From Microbacterium oxydans (GTDB lineage: Bacteria; Actinomycetota; Actinomycetes; Actinomycetales; Microbacteriaceae), in contig NZ_JYIV01000014.1 of the NCBI RefSeq assembly GCF_000956405.1, positions 1 to 64,000 on the forward strand: a stretch of DNA of 64,000 nucleotides. Reading direction: 5' to 3'. The notes beneath the pieces are model-generated. The model was given only the letters and a program-made list of their open reading frames with translations, ran no database searches and was not told the origin of the DNA. A program made the position numbers and the translations under genes. Of this stretch, positions 9,162 to 17,351 are shown in pieces (the first letter of the stretch is position 1; every line of letters begins with the position of its first letter).

Positions 9162-10559
9162 GTGTCCGACGCTCCCCGCACTGATTCCCTCCCCGTCGTG
9201 AAGGCGGAGGACTCCGCCGTCGAACCGCAGGCACCGGCACCGGAACGCACCGCGACGGGAAGCATCCGCATCCCGAACGCGACCGGCGCCATCCGCACCC
9301 TCGGCGCGAACCCCGCGACCGCCCCGATCATGCTGCACCCCGGCGACGCGATCTCCCTCGGCCGTCGCACTCTGTACATCATCCTGCTGGGCGCGCTCAC
9401 CGCGCTCGGCCCGTTCACGATCGACCTGTACCTGCCCGCCTTCCCGGTGCTGGAACAGGACTTCCAGACCACGGCCGCCGCCATCCAGCTGACCCTGACC
9501 GGAACGATGATCGGCTTCGCGCTCGGTCAGCTCGTGGTCGGCCCGCTCAGCGACAAGGTCGGGCGCCGGGTGCCGCTGATCACGGTCACCGCGCTGCACG
9601 TGCTCGCGAGCGTCGGGGCGGCTCTCGCGCCTGACCTCGGGCTGCTCAGCGTGGCCCGCGTACTCATGGGCGTCGGTGCCGCGGCCGGAGGAGTCGTGGC
9701 CATGGCCATCGTGCGCGACCTCTTCGGCGGGCGTCGACTCGTCGTCATGCTCTCCCGCCTCGCCCTGGTCTCCGGCGTCGCTCCGGTCATCGCACCGCTC
9801 ATCGGCTCCTGGCTGCTCACGCTCATGCCGTGGCGGGGTATCTTCGGGGTGCTCGCGGCCTACGGCATCGTGATGCTGCTGACCACGATCCTGTTCATCC
9901 CCGAGACGCTCCCCGTCGCCCGTCGTCAGGACCGCGGTGGAGCCACCATGCTGCAGCGGTACCGTTCTGTGCTGTCCGATCGGGTGTTCCTGGGCGTGCT
10001 CGTGATCGGCGGGATGACGTTCTCCGGTCTGTTCTCATACCTGTCCGCGTCGCCCTTCCTGTTCCAGGTGACGCACGGACTCGATGCTCAGCAGTACGGT
10101 CTGCTGTTCGCGGTGAACTCGCTCGGCGTCGTCGTCGGTGTGCAGACCGCGTCGCGTCTTGCCGCGAGGTTCGGGCCGCAGTGGGTCATGGCCTACTCGA
10201 CCGCGGTGCTGCTCCTCGCGGGAGTGGCGATCATCGTCACCGATCAGCTCGGTCTCGGACTGTGGGGCACGGTCGTCCCGCTGTTCGTGTTCATGACGGC
10301 GTGCGGATTCACGTTCCCCAACGTGCAGGTCCTCGCGCTCGACCGCCACGGGAAGGCCGCAGGGACCGCCGCATCGATCATCGGCGCGACGAACTTCGGT
10401 GTCGCCGGACTGATCTCGCCGGTCGTGGGCTGGCTCTCGCATGACGCGGGGATCACGGCGACCACCATGGCCTCCGTCATGGTCGGCTGCGCCGCGATCG
10501 GCATCCTGTCGCTCTGGTTCGTGGTCCGCCCGCGCACGGTCGGGATGCTCGCTCCCTGA
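9162..10559 (+). CDS. Bcr/CflA-family MFS multidrug exporter
   Basis: 465 aa, twelve predicted membrane helices after a soluble N-terminus of about 65 residues. The first helix and loop, LTALGPFTIDLYLPAFP, are characteristic of the Bcr/CflA drug:H+ antiporter subfamily, and the loop 2-3 motif reads GPLSDKVGRRVP. GTG at 9162 is preferred because GGAAGGA lies 4-10 bases upstream. An ATG at 9132 would add ten residues. Substrate cannot be told from sequence. Confidence 0.88.
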   Translation: MSDAPRTDSLPVVKAEDSAVEPQAPAPERTATGSIRIPNATGAIRTLGANPATAPIMLHPGDAISLGRRTLYIILLGALTALGPFTIDLYLPAFPVLEQDFQTTAAAIQLTLTGTMIGFALGQLVVGPLSDKVGRRVPLITVTALHVLASVGAALAPDLGLLSVARVLMGVGAAAGGVVAMAIVRDLFGGRRLVVMLSRLALVSGVAPVIAPLIGSWLLTLMPWRGIFGVLAAYGIVMLLTTILFIPETLPVARRQDRGGATMLQRYRSVLSDRVFLGVLVIGGMTFSGLFSYLSASPFLFQVTHGLDAQQYGLLFAVNSLGVVVGVQTASRLAARFGPQWVMAYSTAVLLLAGVAIIVTDQLGLGLWGTVVPLFVFMTACGFTFPNVQVLALDRHGKAAGTAASIIGATNFGVAGLISPVVGWLSHDAGITATTMASVMVGCAAIGILSLWFVVRPRTVGMLAP

Positions 10560-10590
10560 GTGTTCAGACATCGTCCGACAGAATAGGACG

Positions 10591-11220
10591 ATGAACAGGC
10601 GGATGCTGCTGTGGTGGGGAGTGGGCCTCCTCGCGCTCGCGACGGTTCTCGGCGCCGTGGTGGTGTTCGCCTACCCGCAGACGCCGGGCTTCGACAATTG
10701 GTGGAACAACACCATCGCGGGAGCGAGGGCCGACTGGATGGTCGACTTCGCCCTCGTCCTGAACTGGGTCGGCGGGGGATGGGTCGCGATCTTCGGGGTG
10801 CCGTTGCTGGCGATCCTGGTGCTCGTGCTGGCGCGTCGGTGGCGCAGTGCGCTGTTCGCCGCGCTGTGCTTCGCCGCGAGTGCCGCCGGTGTGCAGGTGC
10901 TGAAGCAGCTGTTCGGCCGCGCTCGACCAGACGACATGCTCGTGGTGAGCGACTACGGGTCCTTCCCCTCAGGGCATACCGCGAACGCCGCGACCATCGC
11001 CCTCGTGCTCTGGGTCCTGTTCCCGCGGGTCTGGGTGGCGATCGTCGGTGCGGCGTGGATCCTCGCGATGGCGCTGTCGCGAACATTCCTCTCCGTGCAC
11101 TGGGCCAGCGACACCCTCGGCGGCGCACTCGTCGGAGCCGGCGTCGTGCTTGTGCTCGCCGCCTGGCTGCTTCCGTGGGTGCAGCAGAGGAAGCCGGCGG
11201 TCGAGGCGCCGATAGGCTGA
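10591..11220 (+). CDS. PAP2-family membrane phosphatase
   Basis: 209 aa, about six membrane segments. The three-part PAP2 signature is complete: KQLFGRARP (C1), PSGH (C2) and SRTFLSVHWASD (C3). The family dephosphorylates lipid phosphates such as phosphatidate or undecaprenyl pyrophosphate at the outer face of the membrane. The exact substrate is not determinable. It starts 31 bases after the MFS gene and may be co-transcribed with it. Confidence 0.88.
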   Translation: MNRRMLLWWGVGLLALATVLGAVVVFAYPQTPGFDNWWNNTIAGARADWMVDFALVLNWVGGGWVAIFGVPLLAILVLVLARRWRSALFAALCFAASAAGVQVLKQLFGRARPDDMLVVSDYGSFPSGHTANAATIALVLWVLFPRVWVAIVGAAWILAMALSRTFLSVHWASDTLGGALVGAGVVLVLAAWLLPWVQQRKPAVEAPIG

Positions 11221-11249
11221 GGGGACCTGTCCCCTCCAGAGGAGTCGTC

Positions 11250-11852
11250 TTGTCTCGCATCCGTCCGTACCGCCCCACCGATCGTGCCGCGCTGTACGAG
11301 ATCTGCGTGAAGACGGCCGATGCCGGAGCGGATGCCACCGGCGTCCTCTCCGACGACTCGCTGTGGGGCGACCTGTTCGCCGTGCCGTACGCCGAGCGTC
11401 ATCCCGACCTCGCGTGGGTGGTCGAGAGCGACGATGAGCGGACGATCGGCTACATCGTGGCGACCGACGACACCGACGCCTTCTACACGTGGTTCCGGGA
11501 GGAGTGGTGGCCCACCCTCGAGGATCGCTACCCGCGACCGGCCGAGATCGTCACCCGCGAGGACAGGATGATCGACTACGGGTACAGCCGCGCGGCCGGT
11601 ATCGAGCCGAACGTCGTCGACCACCCCGCCCACCTGCACATCGACCTGCTTCCGGAGACTCAGGGGCAGGGACTCGGACGCCGACTCATCGAGACGCTGT
11701 TCGCCGAGCTGACCCGACGCGGAGTGCGCGGCCTGCACCTCGGCATCGACCCGAACAACACGGGAGCAGCCGCCTTCTACGAGCGCCTCGGCATGACGCG
11801 GCTGCCGGCGGAACCGGGCGGACAGATCTACGGCGTGCGCTTCGACGGCTGA
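11250..11852 (+). CDS. GNAT-family N-acetyltransferase
   Basis: 200 aa. N-terminal SRIRPYRPTDRAALYEICVKT and the acetyl-CoA binding motif A, GQGLGRRLIETLF, near residues 138-150, followed by LGIDPNNTGAAAFYERLGM. The start is unusual: the only codon well placed after AGAGGAG (11238-11244) is TTG at 11250. It resembles the eukaryotic O-GlcNAcase-associated acetyltransferase-like group found in actinobacteria. Substrate unknown. Confidence 0.85.
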   Translation: MSRIRPYRPTDRAALYEICVKTADAGADATGVLSDDSLWGDLFAVPYAERHPDLAWVVESDDERTIGYIVATDDTDAFYTWFREEWWPTLEDRYPRPAEIVTREDRMIDYGYSRAAGIEPNVVDHPAHLHIDLLPETQGQGLGRRLIETLFAELTRRGVRGLHLGIDPNNTGAAAFYERLGMTRLPAEPGGQIYGVRFDG

Positions 11853-11871
11853 CCGGCAGACCGGGCGCGTC

Positions 11872-11935
11872 ACGAGAAGAGCCCCCGCCGGCGCGGAGGC
11901 TCTTCTCGTTCTCGACGGTGATGGCGGGACTCCGG
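11872..11935. repeat. Duplicated terminator plus tRNA-Ser 3'-end fragment (copy 1)
   Basis: This segment repeats 11982-12043 at roughly 85-88% identity. It has a hairpin (GAGAAGAGCCCCCGC paired with GCGGAGGCTCTTCTC) followed by CGACGGTGATGGCGGGACTC, which corresponds to the complement of the T arm and acceptor end of the adjacent tRNA-Ser. The hairpin differs from copy 2 by paired changes (AAGAGC/GCTCTT against AAAAGC/GCTTTT), so pairing is preserved. The tRNA match stops after about 20-25 bases. It could be the remnant of a lost second tRNA-Ser or an integration scar. Confidence 0.7.
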
Positions 11936-11980
11936 TGCTCGCTGCGCTCGCTCCTCCCCGAATCCCCAGTGCTCGACGAA

Positions 11981-12020
11981 AACGAGAAAAGCCCCCGCTG
12001 GCGCGGAGGCTTTTCTCGTT
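11981..12020 (-). terminator. Terminator of tRNA-Ser (and GNAT gene)
   Basis: Long near-perfect inverted repeat AACGAGAAAAGCCCCCGC / GCGGAGGCTTTTCTCGTT directly 3' of the tRNA-Ser. The A and T tracts on both sides allow it to work in both directions. Second copy of the duplicated unit that begins at 11872. Confidence 0.8.
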
Positions 12021-12025
12021 TTCGG

Positions 12026-12110
12026 CGGTGACGGCGGGATTCGAACCCGCGGTTGCTTGCACAACACACGCTTTCCAAGCGTGCTCCTTCGGCCGCTCGG
12101 ACACGTCACC
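12026..12110 (-). tRNA. tRNA-Ser(GGA)
   Basis: 85-nt serine tRNA read on the minus strand. Acceptor GGTGACG pairs with CGTCACC (discriminator G); the anticodon loop TTGGAAA between CACGC and GCGTG gives anticodon GGA (codons UCC/UCU). The long variable arm and the T loop GGTTCGAATCC are present. No encoded CCA. A TAGGAT -10-like hexamer lies about 18 bases upstream on the minus strand. Confidence 0.95.
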
Positions 12111-12280
12111 AAGGAACAACCTGTCCATCCTATCCGATGCGCGGGGGCCCGCGTGACAGGGTGCGCATCTCCCGGTGAACATCCATCGATGTGAAATATT
12201 GCACGTCAGACGTCACCTGGATGGCCTCATGTGAGGACGTATCGCCTTCGATCGCGATACGAGGTTTCTCTGGGGGAAGT

Positions 12281-13348
12281 ATGCAGGCGAGTTCGACGAC
12301 GACGAGAAGCAGCCAGCGCACCGCGACGGCCTTCGAGCAGTATGTGAGCGGAAGGCGCACGCTCGTCAGCGGAGCGGTGTTCTTCCTCGAATCCGGGACC
12401 CAGCTGGCCGACGTGCTCCGAGCGGCGGGGCCGAGCGACATCGTCTTCACGCCCTCGGGCTCGACATCCTGCGCACCGGGGAACGTCGTGGAGTACGGCG
12501 GTCGCTTCCGCGAGCCGGGTGATCGGCTCGTCCTCGACGGACATCATGTGGTCGAGCTGCAGGAGTATGTCGCAGCGCCGTTCCTCTCGATCGTCTCGCC
12601 CACCGTCATCCGGCAGGGCAGCGCCGAAGGACTCGCCGCCTTCCTCGGCGACGCCGACACGGCCAGGGAGGACGGGATCTTCGTCGGCCAGCTGCTGAGC
12701 CCGATCGCGGCGCTGGAGTCCCGTGCATCGTTCCTCTCCACCGGTCCGACCGGAGGCGGTCTGATCCGCGTGCACGTGACGGCGGACGGAGAGTATCGCG
12801 ACGGCCCGGACGGAGCGCTGCTCGGCCACGCGGGCGACGCGAGAGCGGAGATCCAGGCCGCTGCGGAAGGACCAGTGCGCGGAAGGTCGTTCGCCCGGAT
12901 CATCGACCCCCGCGTGCTCGACGCCGACCTCGACGACCGCCCGTGGTTCGGGCGCTACCTGGCAGCGCTCGATGCACTGCGGGAGTGGGGCGGGAGCCAC
13001 GGCCGTCCGAGCGTCTCGGGCTTCGGCGGACACCTCATCAGAGCCCTGGATGAGAGCGCCGCGTTTCCCGTGGTGGTGTCGCCCGACGCTCCTCTCCTCA
13101 TGACCGGCGACGGAGCGGAGTACCTCCTGCTCGATCCGCATCGCCGCGTGCGTGTCCGGCTCGGAATCGATGCCGCGCGGGCAGCCGAATGCCTGATGGC
13201 CACCGGCGACGAGTCATCGGCGACGGGCCTGCTGGCCTTCGAACTCGGCGTGCGGCCGACGGGAATCGTGCCACTGATGCACCGACTCCGAGAACAGCTG
13301 CGCGATGCGGGGATCGATCTCGGCGCGAACTCTCGGGCCGCCTCCTGA
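12281..13348 (+). CDS. Daptide-type RiPP recognition/biosynthesis protein, copy 1
   Basis: 355 aa, first gene of the RiPP operon. No standard enzyme motif is visible. It is clearly related to the next protein: both share LQ-[DE]-YVAA-x-F, AFL-x-DA, a central beta-rich part, and a WxGRYLxAxDxL segment followed by SGFG. By position and length it corresponds to the daptide recognition protein (RRE-type), which should bind precursor leaders and present them to the dehydrogenase. The ATG at 12281 follows GGGGGAAG. Upstream in-frame codons exist but lack a better ribosome binding site. Function is inferred from cluster context. Confidence 0.7.
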   Translation: MQASSTTTRSSQRTATAFEQYVSGRRTLVSGAVFFLESGTQLADVLRAAGPSDIVFTPSGSTSCAPGNVVEYGGRFREPGDRLVLDGHHVVELQEYVAAPFLSIVSPTVIRQGSAEGLAAFLGDADTAREDGIFVGQLLSPIAALESRASFLSTGPTGGGLIRVHVTADGEYRDGPDGALLGHAGDARAEIQAAAEGPVRGRSFARIIDPRVLDADLDDRPWFGRYLAALDALREWGGSHGRPSVSGFGGHLIRALDESAAFPVVVSPDAPLLMTGDGAEYLLLDPHRRVRVRLGIDAARAAECLMATGDESSATGLLAFELGVRPTGIVPLMHRLREQLRDAGIDLGANSRAAS

Positions 13349-14391
13349 TGCGCGGGCAGAGCGCGACGGACCCGCACCTCCTCGGGGCGCGGGCCTTCCG
13401 GGAATGGATCACCGGGGAGCGAGAGCGGCACTCTCGGATCTTCCTCGTGGAACCCGGCGCCGAGACGGATGCGATCCGCCGCGTGGCGGGCGGTGACGAC
13501 CTGATCCTGCTGCCGGAGGACGCCCAGCCGTGGGCTGGTGCCGCCGGCGTGGGCAGGTACAGCGGTGCCGTACGCGACGTCGGGGACGAGGTGTTCTTCG
13601 GTGAGCGCGGCGTCGAACTCCAGGATTACGTCGCTGCCGCGTTCATCCAGATCATCGGACCCACGGCCGTCCGGTTCTTCGACGCCTCCAGCTGGCAGGC
13701 CTTCCTCGATGACGCCGAGCTCGCGCGGGACACGGGGGTGTTCCCGACGGCGTTGATCGACCCGCGCGTGCTCCTGGCCGATCGGAACACGCTCTCGGCG
13801 CCTCACGGTTCCGCTGTCCCGAGCGCGTTGCGGATCGGCGAGGACGGACTCGTCAGAGCGGGCGTGCAGGGCGAGGTGATCGGAGAGGGCGCTGACCTGC
13901 CGGTGATCCTCTCCACCCCTCTGCCGCGCGCGGCCTCTCTCGCCGGCATCGCACCGCGGGAGCGGATCGCCGGGGACCTCGCGGCTCGTGCGTGGATCGG
14001 TCGCTACCTCGGTGCCACCGATCTCATCAAGATGCTCCGCCTCGCGAACGGGACGGCGAGGATCTCCGGCTTCGGCTGGCAGCTCGTGGAAGACGACCTC
14101 GCCGACGCCGAGCCCCGGACATCCGACCCTTTCCTCCTCGAGACCCCGGAAGGCTTCCTGCTCGCGGACACGACGACTCTGCGCCGTCAGCTGTTGTCGC
14201 CGCAGACGGCCGTCGTCGTGGCGCTCACCCAGACCTCCCGCACCCTCGACCGTGCGACCGGCCGCGTGGCGACGATGCTCGGCATCCCCGACGACCATGC
14301 GAGGGTGCTGTGCCGCGAGGCGGTCATCGCTCTGGGGATCCACTGCGGCACACCGCTCGCCGGCCACGTTCTGGGGGAGGACCCGCGATGA
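13348..14391 (+). CDS. Daptide-type RiPP recognition/biosynthesis protein, copy 2
   Basis: 347 aa. Starts inside the stop codon of the previous gene (TGATG) and is its diverged paralogue; matching blocks include GRYLGATDLIKMLRLANG and the ELQDYVAAAF region. The two may form a heterodimer, or serve different precursors. A longer open frame begins at 13189, but that would overlap copy 1 by 160 bases and its extension has no counterpart in copy 1. As with copy 1, no catalytic motif is seen, and the role rests on the daptide cluster model. Confidence 0.7.
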   Translation: MRGQSATDPHLLGARAFREWITGERERHSRIFLVEPGAETDAIRRVAGGDDLILLPEDAQPWAGAAGVGRYSGAVRDVGDEVFFGERGVELQDYVAAAFIQIIGPTAVRFFDASSWQAFLDDAELARDTGVFPTALIDPRVLLADRNTLSAPHGSAVPSALRIGEDGLVRAGVQGEVIGEGADLPVILSTPLPRAASLAGIAPRERIAGDLAARAWIGRYLGATDLIKMLRLANGTARISGFGWQLVEDDLADAEPRTSDPFLLETPEGFLLADTTTLRRQLLSPQTAVVVALTQTSRTLDRATGRVATMLGIPDDHARVLCREAVIALGIHCGTPLAGHVLGEDPR

Positions 14392-15647
14392 GTGCGCCGC
14401 ATGCCCTCTGGACATCGATGCTGCCGGCGGATACGACGTTCACGCCGGATCGCGTCGCCGTCGGCGCGGCCGGACACCGGATCGAGTTCGCCGACGGCTC
14501 GACGCGGCTGTGCGCCACGAGCGGACTCTGGAACGTACCGCTCGGGTTCGGCAACCCGGCGATCGGCGAGGCAGTGGCCAGAGCCACCCATGACGCGTCG
14601 TACCTGTCGCTGTTCCGGGCGCCGCATCGCTATGCCGAGGACGCGTCCGACGCCCTCATCGAACTCGCGGGCCCTGATCGGTATGACCGCGTCATCTTCT
14701 CCACCTCGGGCGGTGCGGCGAACGACGCGGCCATGAAGCTCGCGCGGCAGTACTGGGCGCAGACCGGTTCGGGTGCACGGTCGCTCGTGGTGGGACTGAA
14801 AGGCAGCTACCACGGCACGATGTACGGCAGCCACGTGCTCAGCGGGGACGACCTGCTGCAGTCCGTCTACGGCGTCGATCGTCGCTCGGTCCGGCACGTC
14901 TCGCACGCCGACGACGGAGAGGAGTTGGCCGCGCTGCTGCAGCGGGAAGGCACCAGAGTGGCGTCCGTCGTCGTGGAGCCGGTGCTCGGCAGCGGCGCCT
15001 ATGCGCTCTCTGATGCGTTCATCGAGCACCTCCTCGCCCTGCGCGAGCGGTATGGATTCCTGATCGTCGCAGATGAGGTCGCGACCGGATTCGGTCGCAC
15101 CGGGACGATGCTCGCCACCGACAGGTGGGCTGCGCCGCCCGACGTGCTCATCCTCTCGAAAGCGCTGACCAACGGGGTGATGGGTGCAGCCACCCTGCTG
15201 GTCGGTCCGCGCATCGCCAGTGCTTTCACGCGAGGCGGGTGGACGTTCGTCCACGGTGAGACACAGGCCGGCACACCGGCATGCGCCGCGGCGATCGTCG
15301 CGGTGATCGAGGAACTGCGCCGCATCGACGTGGAAGCAGTCACCCGGGCGCTCGCGATCGACGTGTGGGACCTGGCCGCGCGGTTGACGGCGGATGGCGT
15401 GGTGACCGAGACCACCGGAAGCGGGTGCTTCGTCGGACTGGGCCTGCAGAACGCCGACGGAACCGGGCTGTCCGGCCCGCAGGTGCTGGAGGTCGTCTCG
15501 GCCATCGCCCGCTGCGGTGTGCTCGTGCAGCCGGGCCCGAGCTCCATCGAGCTGATCCCGGCGTACGGGTTCGACGCGTCAGAGCTCCGCGAGACCGAGA
15601 CCGCGGTGCGAGCGGGACTCGCCCACGTGCGGGGTGCAGCGGCATGA
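14388..15647 (+). CDS. Daptide-type class III aminotransferase
   Basis: 419 aa PLP enzyme of the class III (omega) aminotransferase family. Visible are the PLP-ring contact ADEVATGFGRTG (Asp219), the Schiff-base lysine in LILSKALTNG (Lys248), and TSGGAANDAAMKLAR, which binds the cofactor phosphate. In daptide biosynthesis this enzyme is assigned to converting the C-terminal ketone, made from threonine by oxidative decarboxylation, to an amine. It overlaps the genes on both sides by four bases (ATGA). I recall the M. paraoxydans genes as mpaB/C/D but am not certain which letter belongs here. Confidence 0.88.
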   Translation: MSAPHALWTSMLPADTTFTPDRVAVGAAGHRIEFADGSTRLCATSGLWNVPLGFGNPAIGEAVARATHDASYLSLFRAPHRYAEDASDALIELAGPDRYDRVIFSTSGGAANDAAMKLARQYWAQTGSGARSLVVGLKGSYHGTMYGSHVLSGDDLLQSVYGVDRRSVRHVSHADDGEELAALLQREGTRVASVVVEPVLGSGAYALSDAFIEHLLALRERYGFLIVADEVATGFGRTGTMLATDRWAAPPDVLILSKALTNGVMGAATLLVGPRIASAFTRGGWTFVHGETQAGTPACAAAIVAVIEELRRIDVEAVTRALAIDVWDLAARLTADGVVTETTGSGCFVGLGLQNADGTGLSGPQVLEVVSAIARCGVLVQPGPSSIELIPAYGFDASELRETETAVRAGLAHVRGAAA

Positions 15648-16834
15648 TCGCGGACTTCTCGGCTCGTGTGCCGACGCTCTGGCACGGAGAGGGGATCGCG
15701 CCGCGCACGATCGCGCGCCTCACTGCAGGACACGACACGCTCGTGATCGCGGACTCGGCCGTCCCGTCGTCGCACCTGGCCGGACGCTCGGCACAGAGGA
15801 TCGACGTCGACGCGCAGCGGGCGGACGTGACGACCGTACGGGAGATCGCACGGCAGATCGTCCGCCGACCGCCGCGCAGGATCGTGGCGGTCGGGGGTGG
15901 GAGCGTCCTCGATGCGAGCAAGATCGCCGCGCTCGTGCTCGTGTCTCGACGGATGCTCGACTACGCCATCGGCCACGCGTCGCGGTCCGCCCTCACCGTG
16001 CTGCCCGACGCGGCGCCGGCCGTCGACCTCCTGGCCGTCCCGACCACGCTCGGCACGTCGTCCGAGACGAACAGCGTCGGCGTGCTCGAGAACGAGCACG
16101 GCTACCGTCTCATCGTCGGGCGTGCGCTGCGACCTCGGCACGCCCTCCTCGATCCGCGTCAGCTGAGCTCCCTCCCCTCCACGGCGGTGACCGAGGGGGC
16201 GCTGGAGGCGTTCCTCCGTGTTGCCGGTGCCTCCACGAGTCCGCGACGAACCGCCAGAGCATGCGGGGACGCGCGTGTCCTCGGCAGGGAACTCCTCGTG
16301 GCGGCGACCCGCGACTCCGCCTCGGCCGCGGGACGGCTGCGTCTGGCACGACTCAGCGCCGCCACCCAGCGCACATCGGCGCTGCGCGGAGGCGATCCCT
16401 TCAGCGCACGCCACTGGTACCTCGCGAACGAGGTGGCGTTCCGCCTGGGCGTGCGCAAGATGGTCGCGACAGCGGCGGTGGTCAGCGCCGTGTGGGGGCG
16501 AATCGGTGCGGGAGATTCACGCTGGGGTGACGCACGCAGCCTCGCGCGCTTCTGGACCGAGGTCGCCGGCGTGGTCGACCTGCCGGTCGACCCGGCCATC
16601 GGAATCGCGGCGCTCGTCGAGCGATGGCGGATCCCACGTCCGTCGCGTCCCGCAGACCACGAGCTGCGCCACATCGCCCTCGCCACGGAGCGGGCCTGGG
16701 GCAATCGTCGACCGATGCTCCCCGGGCTGGTCGAAGGCGACTTCCACGATGTGCTCCGCGATTCCCGCTGGAGCAGCCACACGGTCGGTGCGGGTCGCCG
16801 ACCCCTGACGTTCGAGCCGAAGGAGGTGAAGTGA
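15644..16834 (+). CDS. Daptide-type iron-ADH-fold dehydrogenase
   Basis: 396 aa, iron-containing alcohol dehydrogenase/DHQ-synthase fold. The nucleotide loop GGGSVLDASK (84-93) and the PTTLGTSSETNSVG segment (133-146) are canonical. By eye, the usual metal ligands are not kept: where the family has D-A-L-T-H this protein has G-A-L-E-A (185-189), and only one histidine (His257) remains near the third and fourth ligand positions. In the daptide model it oxidises the C-terminal threonine, with loss of CO2, to a ketone. Start overlaps the aminotransferase stop; the precursor genes follow at once. Confidence 0.85.
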   Translation: MIADFSARVPTLWHGEGIAPRTIARLTAGHDTLVIADSAVPSSHLAGRSAQRIDVDAQRADVTTVREIARQIVRRPPRRIVAVGGGSVLDASKIAALVLVSRRMLDYAIGHASRSALTVLPDAAPAVDLLAVPTTLGTSSETNSVGVLENEHGYRLIVGRALRPRHALLDPRQLSSLPSTAVTEGALEAFLRVAGASTSPRRTARACGDARVLGRELLVAATRDSASAAGRLRLARLSAATQRTSALRGGDPFSARHWYLANEVAFRLGVRKMVATAAVVSAVWGRIGAGDSRWGDARSLARFWTEVAGVVDLPVDPAIGIAALVERWRIPRPSRPADHELRHIALATERAWGNRRPMLPGLVEGDFHDVLRDSRWSSHTVGAGRRPLTFEPKEVK

Positions 16835-16966
16835 ATGAAGGAGAACACGCAGACGATCCAGTTCCAGGAGCTGGACGCGATGGAGGCGCCCAGCTGGGAC
16901 AGCTTCTATCAGGGCGTGATCGGAGCTCTGGTCCTGATCGGGATCGGCGCGGCCGCGGCCACCTGA
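16835..16966 (+). CDS. mpaA1: Daptide-type precursor peptide A1
   Basis: 43 aa. Begins directly at the dehydrogenase stop behind a near-perfect AAGGAGGTGA site (16820-16829). Acidic leader with QFQELDAMEAP, then an aromatic stretch WDSFYQG and a hydrophobic helix-like core ending GIGAAAAT. The C-terminal Thr is the hallmark: in daptides it becomes (S)-N2,N2-dimethyl-1,2-propanediamine. The leader/core boundary is not certain; it probably lies close to residues 15-20. Shares the leader motif with A2 and A3. Confidence 0.9.
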   Translation: MKENTQTIQFQELDAMEAPSWDSFYQGVIGALVLIGIGAAAAT

Positions 16967-17006
16967 TCGACCCGGACGCGGTGATCGACACCGGAGAGGA
17001 GGAAAC

Positions 17007-17132
17007 ATGCAAGCCGCAATGCCGACGCTCGAGTTCACAGAGCTCGAAGCCATGGACGCGCTGAACGACACCGATGACTACCTGCGGGGTTTCGCCGTGG
17101 GCGTCATCATCGGAATTCTCGCTCTGACCTGA
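17007..17132 (+). CDS. mpaA2: Daptide-type precursor peptide A2
   Basis: 41 aa behind GAGAGGAGG (16994-17002). Leader LEFTELEAMDAL, then an acidic NDTDDYLRG and a hydrophobic core ending GILALT. The C-terminal Thr is retained, but the core is the most divergent of the three: charged at its start and lacking the Ala-rich end. Lies 40 bases after A1. Confidence 0.9.
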   Translation: MQAAMPTLEFTELEAMDALNDTDDYLRGFAVGVIIGILALT

Positions 17133-17168
17133 ACAGCCGCCGAACAGACCAATCGAAGGAGGTGCACT

Positions 17169-17288
17169 GTGCAGACGACGTCGCTGGAGTTCTCGGAACT
17201 CGAACAGATCGACGCGCCCACCGAATGGTGGGAGCACGCGAGCTACATCATCGCCATCATCGGCGGGGCGGCAGCCATCGCGACCTGA
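17169..17288 (+). CDS. mpaA3: Daptide-type precursor peptide A3
   Basis: 39 aa starting with GTG after AAGGAGGTG (17156-17164). Leader LEFSELEQIDAPT, then EWWEHASYIIAII and the end GGAAAIAT. Thr at the C-terminus as in A1 and A2. Each precursor has its own strong ribosome binding site, in contrast to the overlapping enzyme genes, which would favour high peptide output. Confidence 0.9.
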   Translation: MQTTSLEFSELEQIDAPTEWWEHASYIIAIIGGAAAIAT

Positions 17289-17351
17289 CCGGAGTGCGGG
17301 CGGGGCGCCTCGCCCGCACTTCCCCTTCGACCCCAGAGAGGCCAGCACCGA

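Noticed and set aside
15281..15643. Upstream extension of the daptide dehydrogenase frame
   Set aside because: It overlaps the aminotransferase in another frame and is Arg/Gly-rich. The ATG at 15,644 overlaps the previous stop, as elsewhere in the operon.
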